Below are positions 51,249-59,370 of a stretch of DNA of 64,000 nt, piece after piece. The translations under genes were made by a program, and so were the position numbers. The stretch lies in assembly GCA_016197365.1 (NCBI GenBank), contig JACPVS010000021.1:434001-498000 (forward strand), given 5' to 3'. Every line of letters starts with the position of its first letter. Position 1 is the stretch's first letter. Source of the stretch: Mycolicibacterium cosmeticum (GTDB taxonomy: Bacteria > Actinomycetota > Actinomycetes > Mycobacteriales > Mycobacteriaceae). The notes beneath the pieces were generated by a model, which did no database searches, was not told where the DNA came from, and was given only the letters and a program-made list of their open reading frames with translations.

Positions 51249-52187
51249 ATGACCCCCCGAGTCAACGACATCCGGATCGGAATCGTCGGTGGCGGCGGCG
51301 ATGCCCACGCCATCCAGGATCTGGAGGCCCGCCCGATCGACTCGCTGTGGGCAGGGGGTCACATCGCGTCACGCAACCCGAGCACCGAGGCCATGGTCGG
51401 CCTGGTCCGGCTCGCCACGTTGACCGAGCGGGTCCGGGTCGGCACGTCGATCCTTCTGCTGCCCCTCTATCCACCGGCGCTCGTAGCCAAACAGATCGCC
51501 GACCTCGACCGCGCCACCGGCGGCCGACTGATACTCGGGGTCGGGATCGGGGGCGAATACCCCCAGGAGTTCAGCGCCGTCCAGGTACCGATCCAGGAGC
51601 GCGGCCGCCGCATGAACGAGGCGATTCCGCTGCTACGAAAGTTGTGGACCGCCGAGCCCGTCACGCACGACGGCCACTACTACCCGATGAGGGACGTACG
51701 GATCCATCCGGCGCCGGCGCAGCCGGGCGGGCCGCCGATCATCGTGGCCGGGCGCAAGGAGCCGGCCATGCGACGGGCGGCGCTGATCGGCGACGGTTGG
51801 TTCCCCTACCTGTACTCACCCCGCCGGTACGCCACCTCGGTGGCGACGATCCGCGAGACCGCCGCGGACGCCGGTCGCGATCTGTCGGACTTCGATTGGT
51901 GCGTATGGGTGTTCCTCAATATCAACCCCGACGGTGACACCGCGCGCGAGGAGGCCGCCCGGACGATGGGCGGCACCTACAACCAGGATTTCCGGCTCAT
52001 GATCGACAAAATCGCCGCGGCGGGCACGGCGGGCGAGGTCACCGCGAAGCTGCAGAGTTTCTACGATGCCGGCGCGCGGCACTTCATCTTTCTGCCCGCG
52101 ACCGCCGGCGCCGATCAACGACCCATGCTGGACAGACTGTTCGCCGACGTCGTTCCCCTGCTGCGCGAATATGCCGATCGGCGCTGA
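51249..52187 (+). CDS. F420-dependent LLM-class oxidoreductase 1
   Basis: 312-residue TIM-barrel luciferase-like protein. Marks: IRIGIVGGGGDAHAI at the N-terminus, TSILLLPLYPPALVAKQIADLDRATGGRLILGVGIGGEYP in outline (barrel strands 3-4), and IIVAGRKEPAMRRAA. The family commonly uses reduced F420 as hydride donor. GGAGG precedes the ATG. It is the only plus-strand gene between the phosphotransferase and the AveC-like pair. Confidence 0.88.
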   Translation: MTPRVNDIRIGIVGGGGDAHAIQDLEARPIDSLWAGGHIASRNPSTEAMVGLVRLATLTERVRVGTSILLLPLYPPALVAKQIADLDRATGGRLILGVGIGGEYPQEFSAVQVPIQERGRRMNEAIPLLRKLWTAEPVTHDGHYYPMRDVRIHPAPAQPGGPPIIVAGRKEPAMRRAALIGDGWFPYLYSPRRYATSVATIRETAADAGRDLSDFDWCVWVFLNINPDGDTAREEAARTMGGTYNQDFRLMIDKIAAAGTAGEVTAKLQSFYDAGARHFIFLPATAGADQRPMLDRLFADVVPLLREYADRR

Positions 52188-52192
52188 CCGCT

Positions 52193-53386
52193 CTAATTCC
52201 CTCGCTCGAACGGAACGACCTTCGGAAGCTCCACCCCGTCGGGAAGCACCAGTTGCCCGCCGGTATTGATATAGCCGGATCCTTTGGTGGGCATCGGTAT
52301 CCGCGGATCGGGGCAGGGCCTGTCGGTCCCGTCGCCGCAGAGGCCCGCCGTGAAGTAGGAACGCTTCTGGACGTCGGCGGGCCACGGGTCCGCGTGCATG
52401 CCGAACCATTGCGCGGGGATGTTGTAGATGACGAAGAACAACGTGCTGCACGCGGCGAAGATCGCCAGGAAGCGGACCAACTGCTGCTTGGCGAAGCTGC
52501 CTCGGACCTGGTCGAGCCCACGCTCGACAATGGTGCGTCCCCGATCGTCGGTGAAAAAGCGTAGGCAACAGAAGCCGGCCTGCACGCCACCCCACATCAG
52601 CCCCTCATAGATCGGCCACTGGTAGTAGTGGCCGGCATTGATCGAAACGGACTGAATCGCACCGGGATAGATGAAAACCCCTGTGGGCAGCAGGACCAGA
52701 CCCTCCATGACGAAATCGAAGACGATCGCAAGCGCATAGGTCACCAGGATCAGCCGAAGATTACTGATATTCGGGAAGCGCCGCTTGATCACGCGCATCA
52801 CCCAGCAGCCGACGGCTGTGATCAACACCAGCCCCCAGCCGTAGCCGGTGGCATTCGACAACAGGGGCTCGAGCACCTGCCGGCCAGGCTCCTCGGGTGA
52901 CATCCACCCGGGCACGTCGGATGACCAGGAGCCGCGGTTGAACGACCAGGTGTTGTAGGTGCACCAGGTGTTGAAGTAATTCAGCAACGGATCCTGGAAG
53001 AACATCAGATTGAACGACACCAGGAGCATGCCGTCCAGGGTGATTCGCCGCTCCCGACGCCAGGGCCTGATGACGATGATGTAGATGCCGATCGGCAGGC
53101 CGATGATGAGCGCGACCATGTTGCAGAAAAGCAGGGTCTCCATGAGCGGAGGTAGCTTGGTAGGGCCGAGCGGCACCTGCTCGAAATAGGGCCCGGTGAT
53201 CCACCTGCCCCATACATATAACTGGAAGGCCAGGATAGCCCCGCCAAGCGTCGCCCAGATGTGGACGGCCTGGATCTTCGACTTGGGTTGAGCGCCGAGA
53301 GAAGCTGCGTTGCTGAGGGACTCGGTCAGCGCAGGCTCATTCCTCTTGTCCCTCTTGTCCCTCTTGGCCGATAGTCCGCTGCTCAT
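52193..53386 (-). CDS. AveC-like polytopic membrane protein 1
   Basis: 397 residues with about seven hydrophobic segments. Conserved features shared with its neighbour: IHIWATLGGAILAFQLYVW-type first helix, ITGPYFEQVP, MFFQDPLLNYFNTWC, HYYQWPIYEGLMWGG and IPAQWFGMHADPWP. I match it to the spirocyclase AveC family; AveC of Streptomyces avermitilis forms a spiroketal in avermectin biosynthesis. Whether this copy is a cyclase, dehydratase or other enzyme is unknown. It follows AveC-like 2 by 30 bases. Confidence 0.72.
   Translation of the reverse strand: MSSGLSAKRDKRDKRNEPALTESLSNAASLGAQPKSKIQAVHIWATLGGAILAFQLYVWGRWITGPYFEQVPLGPTKLPPLMETLLFCNMVALIIGLPIGIYIIVIRPWRRERRITLDGMLLVSFNLMFFQDPLLNYFNTWCTYNTWSFNRGSWSSDVPGWMSPEEPGRQVLEPLLSNATGYGWGLVLITAVGCWVMRVIKRRFPNISNLRLILVTYALAIVFDFVMEGLVLLPTGVFIYPGAIQSVSINAGHYYQWPIYEGLMWGGVQAGFCCLRFFTDDRGRTIVERGLDQVRGSFAKQQLVRFLAIFAACSTLFFVIYNIPAQWFGMHADPWPADVQKRSYFTAGLCGDGTDRPCPDPRIPMPTKGSGYINTGGQLVLPDGVELPKVVPFERGN
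53342..53368 (-). repeat. Three copies of a 9-bp unit in the AveC-like 1 N-terminus
   Basis: CCTCTTGTC, CCTCTTGTC, CCTCTTGGC in direct tandem. It encodes the charged AKRDKRDKR segment at residues 7-15, which the paralog lacks. The unit is a multiple of three, so copy-number change would keep the frame. A recent slippage expansion is likely. Confidence 0.6.
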
Positions 53387-53416
53387 CGGATGGACCTCCG
53401 GTGCTCGGTCGGCAAC

Positions 53417-54583
53417 TCAGTTGCCTGGTGTGAAGGGCACGACCGTCGGCAGCTCTGCACCTTCCGGCAGGACGAGCCGACCGTCATTGTTGATGTAGCC
53501 GGACCGTCTGGTAGGCAGTGGGACGACTGGATTCGGACACGGTTGGTCGCTGCCCGCACCACAGGTGCCGCCGTTGAAGTAGGACCGCTTCTGGACGTCC
53601 TCGGGCCAGGGGTCGGAGTGCATGCCGAACCATTGCGCGGGAATGTTGTAGAAGACGAAGAAGCAGGCGCTGACGGCGGCGAAGATCGCCAGGAAGCGGA
53701 TGAACTGCTGCTTGGCGACTCCGCCTCGGACGTGATCCAACCCGCGCTCGGCTATCGTTCGGCCCCGGTCGTCGGTGAAATACCGCAGGCAGCACAGCGC
53801 GGCCTGCACGCCACCCCACATCAGCCCCTCGTACACCGGCCATTGGTAGTAGTGGCCGGCATTGATCGAAACGGCCTGGATCGCACCGGGATAGGAGAAG
53901 ACTCCGGTCGGTAGCAGCAGGCAACCCTCCATCACGAAGTCCAGCACGAAGGTGATCGCGTACGTCACGCCGATCAGCTGAACATTGCTGATGCCAGGCC
54001 ATTTCGCCTTGATCTTGCGCATCACCCAACATCCGATGATCGTGATCAACAGAACGCCGTACGCATACCCCGGAATGTTCGACAGCAGGGGTTCTGGCAC
54101 CTGATGGCCCGGTGAATCAGGCGAGATCCAGCCCGGCACGTAGGGCGACCAGGAGCCGCGGTTGAACAACCAGGTGTTGTAGGCGCACCACGTGTTGAAG
54201 TAATTGAGGAACGGATCCTGAAAGAACATCAGGGCCATCGACACCAGGAGCATGCCGTCGAGGGTGATCCGGCGCTCCCGCACCCACGGCCGGATGATGA
54301 ACCACCAGATCGCGACCGGGAGTCCCGCCATCAACAGGATCGAGTTGGCCGTGAGGATGACCCTCATGAGCTGGGGCGGCGCGGTCGGACCGGCTGGCAC
54401 CCGCTCGAAATAGGGCCCGGTGATCCATCGGGCCCATACGTACAACTGCAGTGCCAGAATCGCGCCGCCGATCGTCGCCCAGATGTGGATGGGCGCGACC
54501 TTCGACGTCGGCGGTGTTCCGAGCGCGTGCACTCTGTCGAGCGACTCGGTGGACAACTTCCGTCTGTTCGACAGATCGCTCAT
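53417..54583 (-). CDS. AveC-like polytopic membrane protein 2
   Basis: 388 residues, roughly two-thirds identical by eye to the neighbour at 52193 with the same helix pattern and motifs (ITGPYFERVP, MFFQDPFLNYFNTWC, HYYQWPVYEGLMWGG). ATG 54583 is chosen because AAAGGGA lies upstream and because the resulting N-terminus aligns with the paralog; an ATG at 54661 is less likely. It is first of the pair. Tandem duplication followed by divergence suggests either two substrates or a heteromer. Confidence 0.72.
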   Translation of the reverse strand: MSDLSNRRKLSTESLDRVHALGTPPTSKVAPIHIWATIGGAILALQLYVWARWITGPYFERVPAGPTAPPQLMRVILTANSILLMAGLPVAIWWFIIRPWVRERRITLDGMLLVSMALMFFQDPFLNYFNTWCAYNTWLFNRGSWSPYVPGWISPDSPGHQVPEPLLSNIPGYAYGVLLITIIGCWVMRKIKAKWPGISNVQLIGVTYAITFVLDFVMEGCLLLPTGVFSYPGAIQAVSINAGHYYQWPVYEGLMWGGVQAALCCLRYFTDDRGRTIAERGLDHVRGGVAKQQFIRFLAIFAAVSACFFVFYNIPAQWFGMHSDPWPEDVQKRSYFNGGTCGAGSDQPCPNPVVPLPTRRSGYINNDGRLVLPEGAELPTVVPFTPGN

Positions 54584-54685
54584 CGCGCTGTCCCTTTCTC
54601 GATCGCCGGTTCTGGATCGCCCGGCACCGAGGGCGGCCGCCATCCACTCCGCGGGCAGCATATTCGATTATTACTGCAGTTCGGA

Positions 54686-54706
54686 GTAGAACGGCACTAT
54701 TTCTAC
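54686..54706 (-). promoter_or_regulatory. Regulon element site E upstream of the AveC-like pair
   Basis: GTAGAA, nine bases, TTCTAC: perfect 6-bp arms with a longer spacer than site D. It lies 103-123 bases before AveC-like 2 and overlaps the stop codon of the upstream SGNH hydrolase gene. Read toward the gene it contains CGTTCTACTCCGAACTGCAG, sharing AACTGCA with site C. Confidence 0.65.
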
Positions 54707-55683
54707 AGCGAGAGCCTTGCAATCGCGTGGGTCAGTTCCCGCCCGATGGTGTCGGCCAGCAGTTGGTGCCCGGCATCGTCAGGATGAATTCCGTCCCGTA
54801 ACAGCTCAGGGTCGACGAGGTCCCTGCCACCCACCAGGTGCACGAGGGGGTCCGGGGTGGCGAGTACGGCCTGCTCGAGCGCCGCCCTCAGCTCAGCCTG
54901 GCTTGCGCCCAGACGATTGGGCGTCAGCTCGGCACCCGGGCGAGTGATAGGACTGACGACGACGATCGGTACGTCGGGGTGCGCGGATCGAACGATGCGC
55001 AGGAAAGCGTCGGTGATGGAGCGCACCATATCCGCCGAATGCGGGATCGTGGTCCAACAGTTGGTGCCGTAGGCCACCGAGATGACATCGACCTCGAGTG
55101 CGGCTATCTGTTCGGCAACGACGATCTCCCCGCGGGCCGCGCCCGCGTAGCCCAGGTTCACGGCATCCAGGCCGCATTCCCGGCCGACGATGGACACCCA
55201 ACTCCGCGCCGGCGAGCTCGCCGACCAGCCCTCGGTGATCGAGTCACCGTAGGCGATCCAGCGTGGCAGAGCCGGAGCCGGTCGAAGCTCACCGTCCCGG
55301 GCGCGCAGGCTCATGATCGTCGGCTTCATACCTTCCGGCAGATAGACGATCGCCGGATCCACACCAGCCGCGAGATCAAGTCGCACCGCACCGTGGCCGA
55401 GCCCGACCGGCTGCTCGTCGATCTGCCTGCCACCGCGCCAGACGCAGAAGGTGCGTCCCGCACCATCGCCGCGGTAGCCGAGTTCGTCTGTCTGCGTGGC
55501 ATATTCGATCTCGATCCCGGTCGCGTCGCCGATCATCTCCAGGCGCACGCCGGCCGGCAGCTGCGCCGCCAGCCAGGTGTCGGCCGGCAGGCGCCTGGCC
55601 TGCACGGGGTCCGCCCTGGGGTAGGGCACGTCACCGACCGCAGGCCACGCGCAACCGCGCAGGAACGGCCGAGGGTCAGTCAT
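54703..55683 (-). CDS. SGNH/GDSL-type hydrolase
   Basis: 326 residues: an N-terminal beta-sandwich-like domain (about 1-150) and a C-terminal SGNH esterase domain with block I IAYGDSITEGW (nucleophile Ser), block III VAYGTNCW (Gly/Asn) and block V DGIHPDDAGH (Asp-His). Likely removes acyl groups from the pathway substrate or an intermediate. ATG 55683 overlaps the SDR stop by eight bases. Confidence 0.85.
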   Translation of the reverse strand: MTDPRPFLRGCAWPAVGDVPYPRADPVQARRLPADTWLAAQLPAGVRLEMIGDATGIEIEYATQTDELGYRGDGAGRTFCVWRGGRQIDEQPVGLGHGAVRLDLAAGVDPAIVYLPEGMKPTIMSLRARDGELRPAPALPRWIAYGDSITEGWSASSPARSWVSIVGRECGLDAVNLGYAGAARGEIVVAEQIAALEVDVISVAYGTNCWTTIPHSADMVRSITDAFLRIVRSAHPDVPIVVVSPITRPGAELTPNRLGASQAELRAALEQAVLATPDPLVHLVGGRDLVDPELLRDGIHPDDAGHQLLADTIGRELTHAIARLSL

Positions 55684-56494
55684 AGTCGCCGCTGGAGAAG
55701 CGCTCGAGCATCTTCTCGTGCATCCCCCACAGGTCGCGGATGATGGCGCCACCGTCGACGATCAGCGTCTGCCCGGTCACGCGTTCGGACAACGAGGACA
55801 CCAGGAACAGCACGGCATTCGCGATGTCGCGCGTCCGAGGGGGCGCCAACGGGTTCACCGCGTTGACGGCCCACTGATCATCGGGCCAGTCCTCGTTGCC
55901 CAGCCCGACGTTGCCCGGCGCCACCGCATTGACCCGAATCCCGTGCCGGCCGAACTCTTGGGCGAAAGTCTTGGCCAGGGAGATGACGCCGGCCTTGGCC
56001 GCGCCGTAGGGCGCGTGCATCGCCGCCGCATTGATACCATCGGCCGACGCCAGCGCGACGATGGAGCCACCGGTGCCCTGCTCGATCATCCGGCGACCCA
56101 CGGTCTGGAACAGATAGAAGACCTGGCTGAGATTGTTCTTGATCGACCAATCCCAATCCGACAAGCTGATCGTCTCCGACTTTCCCCAGCGCGCCCCGCC
56201 GATGATGTCGACGCACGCGTCGATCGTTTCGAGGACCTCCGCGGCCTCATCGACCGCCCGCTGCACCTGCACCGGGTCGGTCATATCCGCGACAATCGGA
56301 AATGCTTCTCCCCCAGCCGATCTTATTTCCTCGGCGATTCCCGCGGCCCGACCGGAATCGATGTCGACGCACGCCACCCGTGCACCCGCCTCGGCCAGCT
56401 TCAGCGAGGTCAGCCGACCGTGCCCCGCGCGTTCCGGCAGGAAGCCCGCGCCGGATACCAGAGCGCCCTTGCCCGCCAACCCGAGATCAATCAT
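55676..56494 (-). CDS. Short-chain dehydrogenase/reductase, variant cofactor loop
   Basis: 272-residue SDR. The cofactor loop is VSGAGFLPERAGHGR, longer than the usual TGxxxGxG, with VDID at strand 2. The catalytic Ser is in LASADG and YGAAK supplies YxxxK; the protein ends in a long acidic tail after VDGGAIIRDLWGMHE. ATG 56494 lies eight bases after the oxidoreductase stop. The altered loop may change cofactor preference. Confidence 0.85.
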   Translation of the reverse strand: MIDLGLAGKGALVSGAGFLPERAGHGRLTSLKLAEAGARVACVDIDSGRAAGIAEEIRSAGGEAFPIVADMTDPVQVQRAVDEAAEVLETIDACVDIIGGARWGKSETISLSDWDWSIKNNLSQVFYLFQTVGRRMIEQGTGGSIVALASADGINAAAMHAPYGAAKAGVISLAKTFAQEFGRHGIRVNAVAPGNVGLGNEDWPDDQWAVNAVNPLAPPRTRDIANAVLFLVSSLSERVTGQTLIVDGGAIIRDLWGMHEKMLERFSSGDYD

Positions 56495-56502
56495 GTTGCA
56501 GC

Positions 56503-57654
56503 TCAGGCATTCACGGTGGCGGACAGTTGATGCCCCCGCTCGGCGAGTTTGGGCATGATGTCGCTGCTCAGCAGCTCTAGGGTGCGCATCACCTTGTCGT
56601 GCGGGAGGTCGCCGAACTGCACATAGCAGAGCAACTGATCCACCCCGGCCGCCTCGTAACGCTCGATCTTGCGGAGGCACTCCTGCGCGGTCCCCACGAT
56701 GATCATGTCCTGATCCTGGTAGTGAGAGATGGGAACATCACCCCTGCGAATCGACTCCAAGGCGGGGAAAGCCCTTGCCTTGGCCTCGTCGGGCAGGTGC
56801 GCCAACTCCCATTTCAACTGAAACTCAGCGAGATTGCGGTACCACCACGTAACCGACTCCCACAGCCCGTAGTCCGCGGCCTCCTCGGCATCGTCGTAGA
56901 CATGGACGAGGGTGTAGACGGCAACCTTGTTGTTCTTGACCCTGGTCAATTGGTTCTCGGGCTTGGCCGAGGCCGCGGCCGCGCGGTACATGGCGATGGT
57001 CTCTGCCACCTTCTCGACGGGTTGGAAGATCGACAACGACAGCAAGCCAAGCCCCTGCTCGCCACATTGGACCGCACTACTTTGGCTCGCCGCAGCCTGC
57101 CAGACCGGAGGGTGGGGATCCTGGTAAGGCTTGGGCGTCTGGAACCTTTCAGGGAATGTGAGGTTCTCGCTGTCCCAGCCGAGCCGCTCGTTCTCCCACA
57201 TCTTGACGACGATCTCGATCGCTTCCCGCGACTGATCCCGGGACCGGTCATCGGTGGGGACGCCGAATGCGCTCTGCTCCATGGGCGTTGAACGTCCGGT
57301 TCCCCATTCGACCCGGCCGTGGCTCAGCACGTCGACGGTGGCGACCTTCTCTGCCAGTCGTGCCGGGTGACCGAATCCGAACGGGGTCAAGGTCACGCCG
57401 AACCCGAGCCTGATCTGCTCGGTGCTCAACGCGAGCCCACCGAGAATCGCCTCGTTGCATGGGCTGGCGGAGCGGCCTTCACGAAAGTGATGCTCGACCA
57501 CCCACGCGGTGTTGAAGCCCAGCCGGTCGGCGTACCGGATCTCGGCGATCGCCTCGTCATAGGTCCGCTGCTCGGCCTCGCGCTGCCCGTAGGGAAATGG
57601 CTTGTCCCACGGCTTCACCTTGGGCTGGAATTCGTAGATCAGATCGAGTTTCAT
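56503..57654 (-). CDS. F420-dependent LLM-class oxidoreductase 2
   Basis: 383-residue luciferase-like TIM-barrel protein. Visible segments: AWVVEHHFREG, RLGFGVTLTPFGFGHPARLAEKVATVDVLSHGRVEWGTGRS in outline, and HPPVWQAAASQSSAVQCGEQGLG. It is longer than LLM 1 and closer to bacterial luciferase-like monooxygenases; flavin or F420 are both possible cofactors. ATG 57654 has AAAGG upstream. First of oxidoreductase-SDR-SGNH hydrolase, divergent from IclR. Confidence 0.88.
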   Translation of the reverse strand: MKLDLIYEFQPKVKPWDKPFPYGQREAEQRTYDEAIAEIRYADRLGFNTAWVVEHHFREGRSASPCNEAILGGLALSTEQIRLGFGVTLTPFGFGHPARLAEKVATVDVLSHGRVEWGTGRSTPMEQSAFGVPTDDRSRDQSREAIEIVVKMWENERLGWDSENLTFPERFQTPKPYQDPHPPVWQAAASQSSAVQCGEQGLGLLSLSIFQPVEKVAETIAMYRAAAASAKPENQLTRVKNNKVAVYTLVHVYDDAEEAADYGLWESVTWWYRNLAEFQLKWELAHLPDEAKARAFPALESIRRGDVPISHYQDQDMIIVGTAQECLRKIERYEAAGVDQLLCYVQFGDLPHDKVMRTLELLSSDIMPKLAERGHQLSATVNA

Positions 57655-57667
57655 CAGTACGTTGCCT

Positions 57668-57696
57668 TTGCAATAGCGAAATCTTTTTTGTATAGT
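57668..57696 (+). promoter_or_regulatory. Promoter of the IclR gene, leaderless
   Basis: -35 TTGCAA (57668-57673), 17-bp spacer, -10 TATAGT (57691-57696). The gene's ATG begins seven bases after the -10, so transcription is expected to start at or next to the A of the ATG. This is a typical mycobacterial leaderless promoter. The spacer is T-rich. Confidence 0.7.
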
Positions 57697-57705
57697 TGAG
57701 ACTAT
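57692..57705. promoter_or_regulatory. Palindrome over the IclR -10 and start codon
   Basis: ATAGT, four bases, ACTAT: a perfect inverted repeat covering most of the -10 and the ATG. Its place suits an autoregulatory operator, since a protein bound here would block RNA polymerase. It may also affect the divergent oxidoreductase operon 40 bases away. Confidence 0.45.
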
Positions 57706-58474
57706 GGCACGTCCTGCGCTCTCGGCAACCCGTTCTGTCGACGTACTCAATTTCTTGGCAGCCAATGCGCCGGAGCAGTTCACGCTCTCCGACCTCAGCG
57801 GCCGGCTCGACATCAACCTCGCCTCTGCGCACGCCCTGCTCACCACCCTGGAGGCGGCCGGCTACGTCGTCCGCCATCCCCGGCTGCGCAGTTACAGTCT
57901 CGGCGCCTCGGTGGTAGCCCTGGGAAACGCTGCGCTGCAAAGTCATCCAGCCATTGCCTGCGCAAACGACGAAGCGCACCGACTCAGCACCGAACTCGAA
58001 CTGAGCGTGGCAGTCACCGCCGAAGCCGGAACCGACATCGTCTTCCTGGGCCGCATGGGTGAGCATCGACCGCGAGACATCGCGGCCTACGCCGGCCAGC
58101 GCATACCGCTCGCGCCGCCGGTGGGTGCGGTCTTCGTGGCATGGGGCGATGCCACCACTTGGCTGGCGGAGGCACCCGATAGCGCCCAGATGCAGTCCGT
58201 CCTCGACGAAGTCCGGCACCGCGGCTGGGCCGCCTCCTTCGAACCCGACCACTATCAACCCCTCGGGTCACTGGACCCAGCAGCCTCCTACGACGTTGTC
58301 ATGGTCACCGCGCCCGTCTTCGGCCCCACCGGTACGACGGTCGTTGCCCTGACCCTCCTGGGTCTGCCGCCCCATCTGACCGCTGACCGGATCACCTATT
58401 ACGGCGAGAAGGTCCGGAATGCAGGACTTCTCGCGACCCGCCGAAGCGCAGGCCGCGCTCCCGGCACCCCCTGA
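57704..58474 (+). CDS. IclR family regulator
   Basis: 256 residues: N-terminal winged helix (about 1-65, FTLSDLSGRLDINLASAHALLTTLEAAGYV in outline) and a GAF-like effector domain (75-245). IclR proteins commonly control aromatic or carbon catabolism in response to a pathway metabolite. It lies between the oxidoreductase-SDR-hydrolase operon (divergent) and an SDR-P450 unit, so local control is likely; it is the second candidate reader of the CGTTCTAC element. Confidence 0.87.
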   Translation: MARPALSATRSVDVLNFLAANAPEQFTLSDLSGRLDINLASAHALLTTLEAAGYVVRHPRLRSYSLGASVVALGNAALQSHPAIACANDEAHRLSTELELSVAVTAEAGTDIVFLGRMGEHRPRDIAAYAGQRIPLAPPVGAVFVAWGDATTWLAEAPDSAQMQSVLDEVRHRGWAASFEPDHYQPLGSLDPAASYDVVMVTAPVFGPTGTTVVALTLLGLPPHLTADRITYYGEKVRNAGLLATRRSAGRAPGTP

Positions 58475-58488
58475 ACGACCACGCAGGA

Positions 58489-58512
58489 TTACATAATCAA
58501 GCTATTGTGTAA
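58489..58512. promoter_or_regulatory. Imperfect inverted repeat upstream of the SDR-P450 unit
   Basis: TTACATAA, eight bases, TTGTGTAA: seven of eight arm positions pair. Its right arm overlaps the -35 element of the promoter at 58505. It is unlike the CGTTCTAC element and may bind a different regulator, possibly the IclR protein encoded just upstream. Confidence 0.45.
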
Positions 58513-58533
58513 AGAAGAATAACGTTCTACATT
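58505..58533 (+). promoter_or_regulatory. Regulon element site F with leaderless promoter of the SDR-P450 unit
   Basis: -35 TTGTGT (58505-58510), 17-bp spacer, -10 TACATT (58528-58533). The element GAAGAATAACGTTCTAC covers 58514-58530, filling the spacer exactly as at sites A and B. ATG 58542 begins eight bases after the -10, so the mRNA is probably leaderless. This copy faces the plus strand, which shows that orientation follows the gene. Confidence 0.7.
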
Positions 58534-58541
58534 GTGGTGCT

Positions 58542-59336
58542 ATGGACGCACCGCAGCACGGCGACATGCTCGGTACCCGAGCCCTGGTGGTCGGCGGGTC
58601 GTCAGGAATCGGGGCCGGCACCGCCGCTCGCCTCCGCGCCCTGGGCGCCGAGGTCGTGGTCGCCGACATCAACCCGCCCGCGGACAGCGCCGCGGAATAT
58701 GTACCCTGCGACCTCCGCGATCCCCAGAGCATCGACACCCTGCTGCGCACCGTCGGATCCGGCTGGGATGTCGTGGCCCACGTTGCCGGGCTACCCGGCA
58801 CCTGGCCCGCCCTCGATGTCTTGAACGTGAACTTCCTAGGCATGAGACAAGTCGTCCACGGCATGCTCAGCCGCCTGAACCCCGGCGGTTCTGTCGTCGT
58901 GGTTGCATCGACTGCGGGGATGTTGTGGCAGCAACGGACCGACGTCCTGGACGGACTTCTCGCCGTAGACAGTGTGTCCGCGCTGCAAGCCTGGTTGGAC
59001 GCAGCGGACACGACGTATCCCGTCTACAACCTCTCCAAAGAGGCGGCCGTTCTCACTGTCAAACGGCTGGCCCCGCAAGCGTGGTCCGATCGACAGGTGC
59101 GGATCAATGCGGTCAGCCCGGGTCCAGTGCAGACACCGATCCTGCCGGACTTCGAGGCGACGATGGGCAAGGAGTTCCTCGACAGTGTCGGCGCCGCAGT
59201 CGGACGGCACGCCCGCGTCGAGGACATCGTTCCCGTCATCGCCTTCTTGTCCTCGCCTGCCGCGGGATGGGTGATCGGACAAGACATCCACGTTGACGGG
59301 GGCTTCACGTCCTCGCTCGTCAGTGCGGCGCACTGA
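58542..59336 (+). CDS. Short-chain dehydrogenase/reductase (SDR-P450 unit)
   Basis: 264-residue SDR with VVGGSSGIGAG as cofactor loop, VADIN at strand 2, catalytic Ser in VASTAGML and YNLSK (YxxxK), ending IHVDGGFTSS. There is an unusual insert between Ser and Tyr (about 30 residues, QQRTDVLDGLLAVDSVSALQ in outline), as seen in 3-alpha-hydroxysteroid dehydrogenase-type SDRs. ATG 58542 is supported by the leaderless promoter; ATG 58566 is possible. Followed by a P450 after 34 bases. Confidence 0.87.
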   Translation: MDAPQHGDMLGTRALVVGGSSGIGAGTAARLRALGAEVVVADINPPADSAAEYVPCDLRDPQSIDTLLRTVGSGWDVVAHVAGLPGTWPALDVLNVNFLGMRQVVHGMLSRLNPGGSVVVVASTAGMLWQQRTDVLDGLLAVDSVSALQAWLDAADTTYPVYNLSKEAAVLTVKRLAPQAWSDRQVRINAVSPGPVQTPILPDFEATMGKEFLDSVGAAVGRHARVEDIVPVIAFLSSPAAGWVIGQDIHVDGGFTSSLVSAAH

Positions 59337-59370
59337 AAGTCAGCCCACCCAACAGACCGGAAGACCACCA

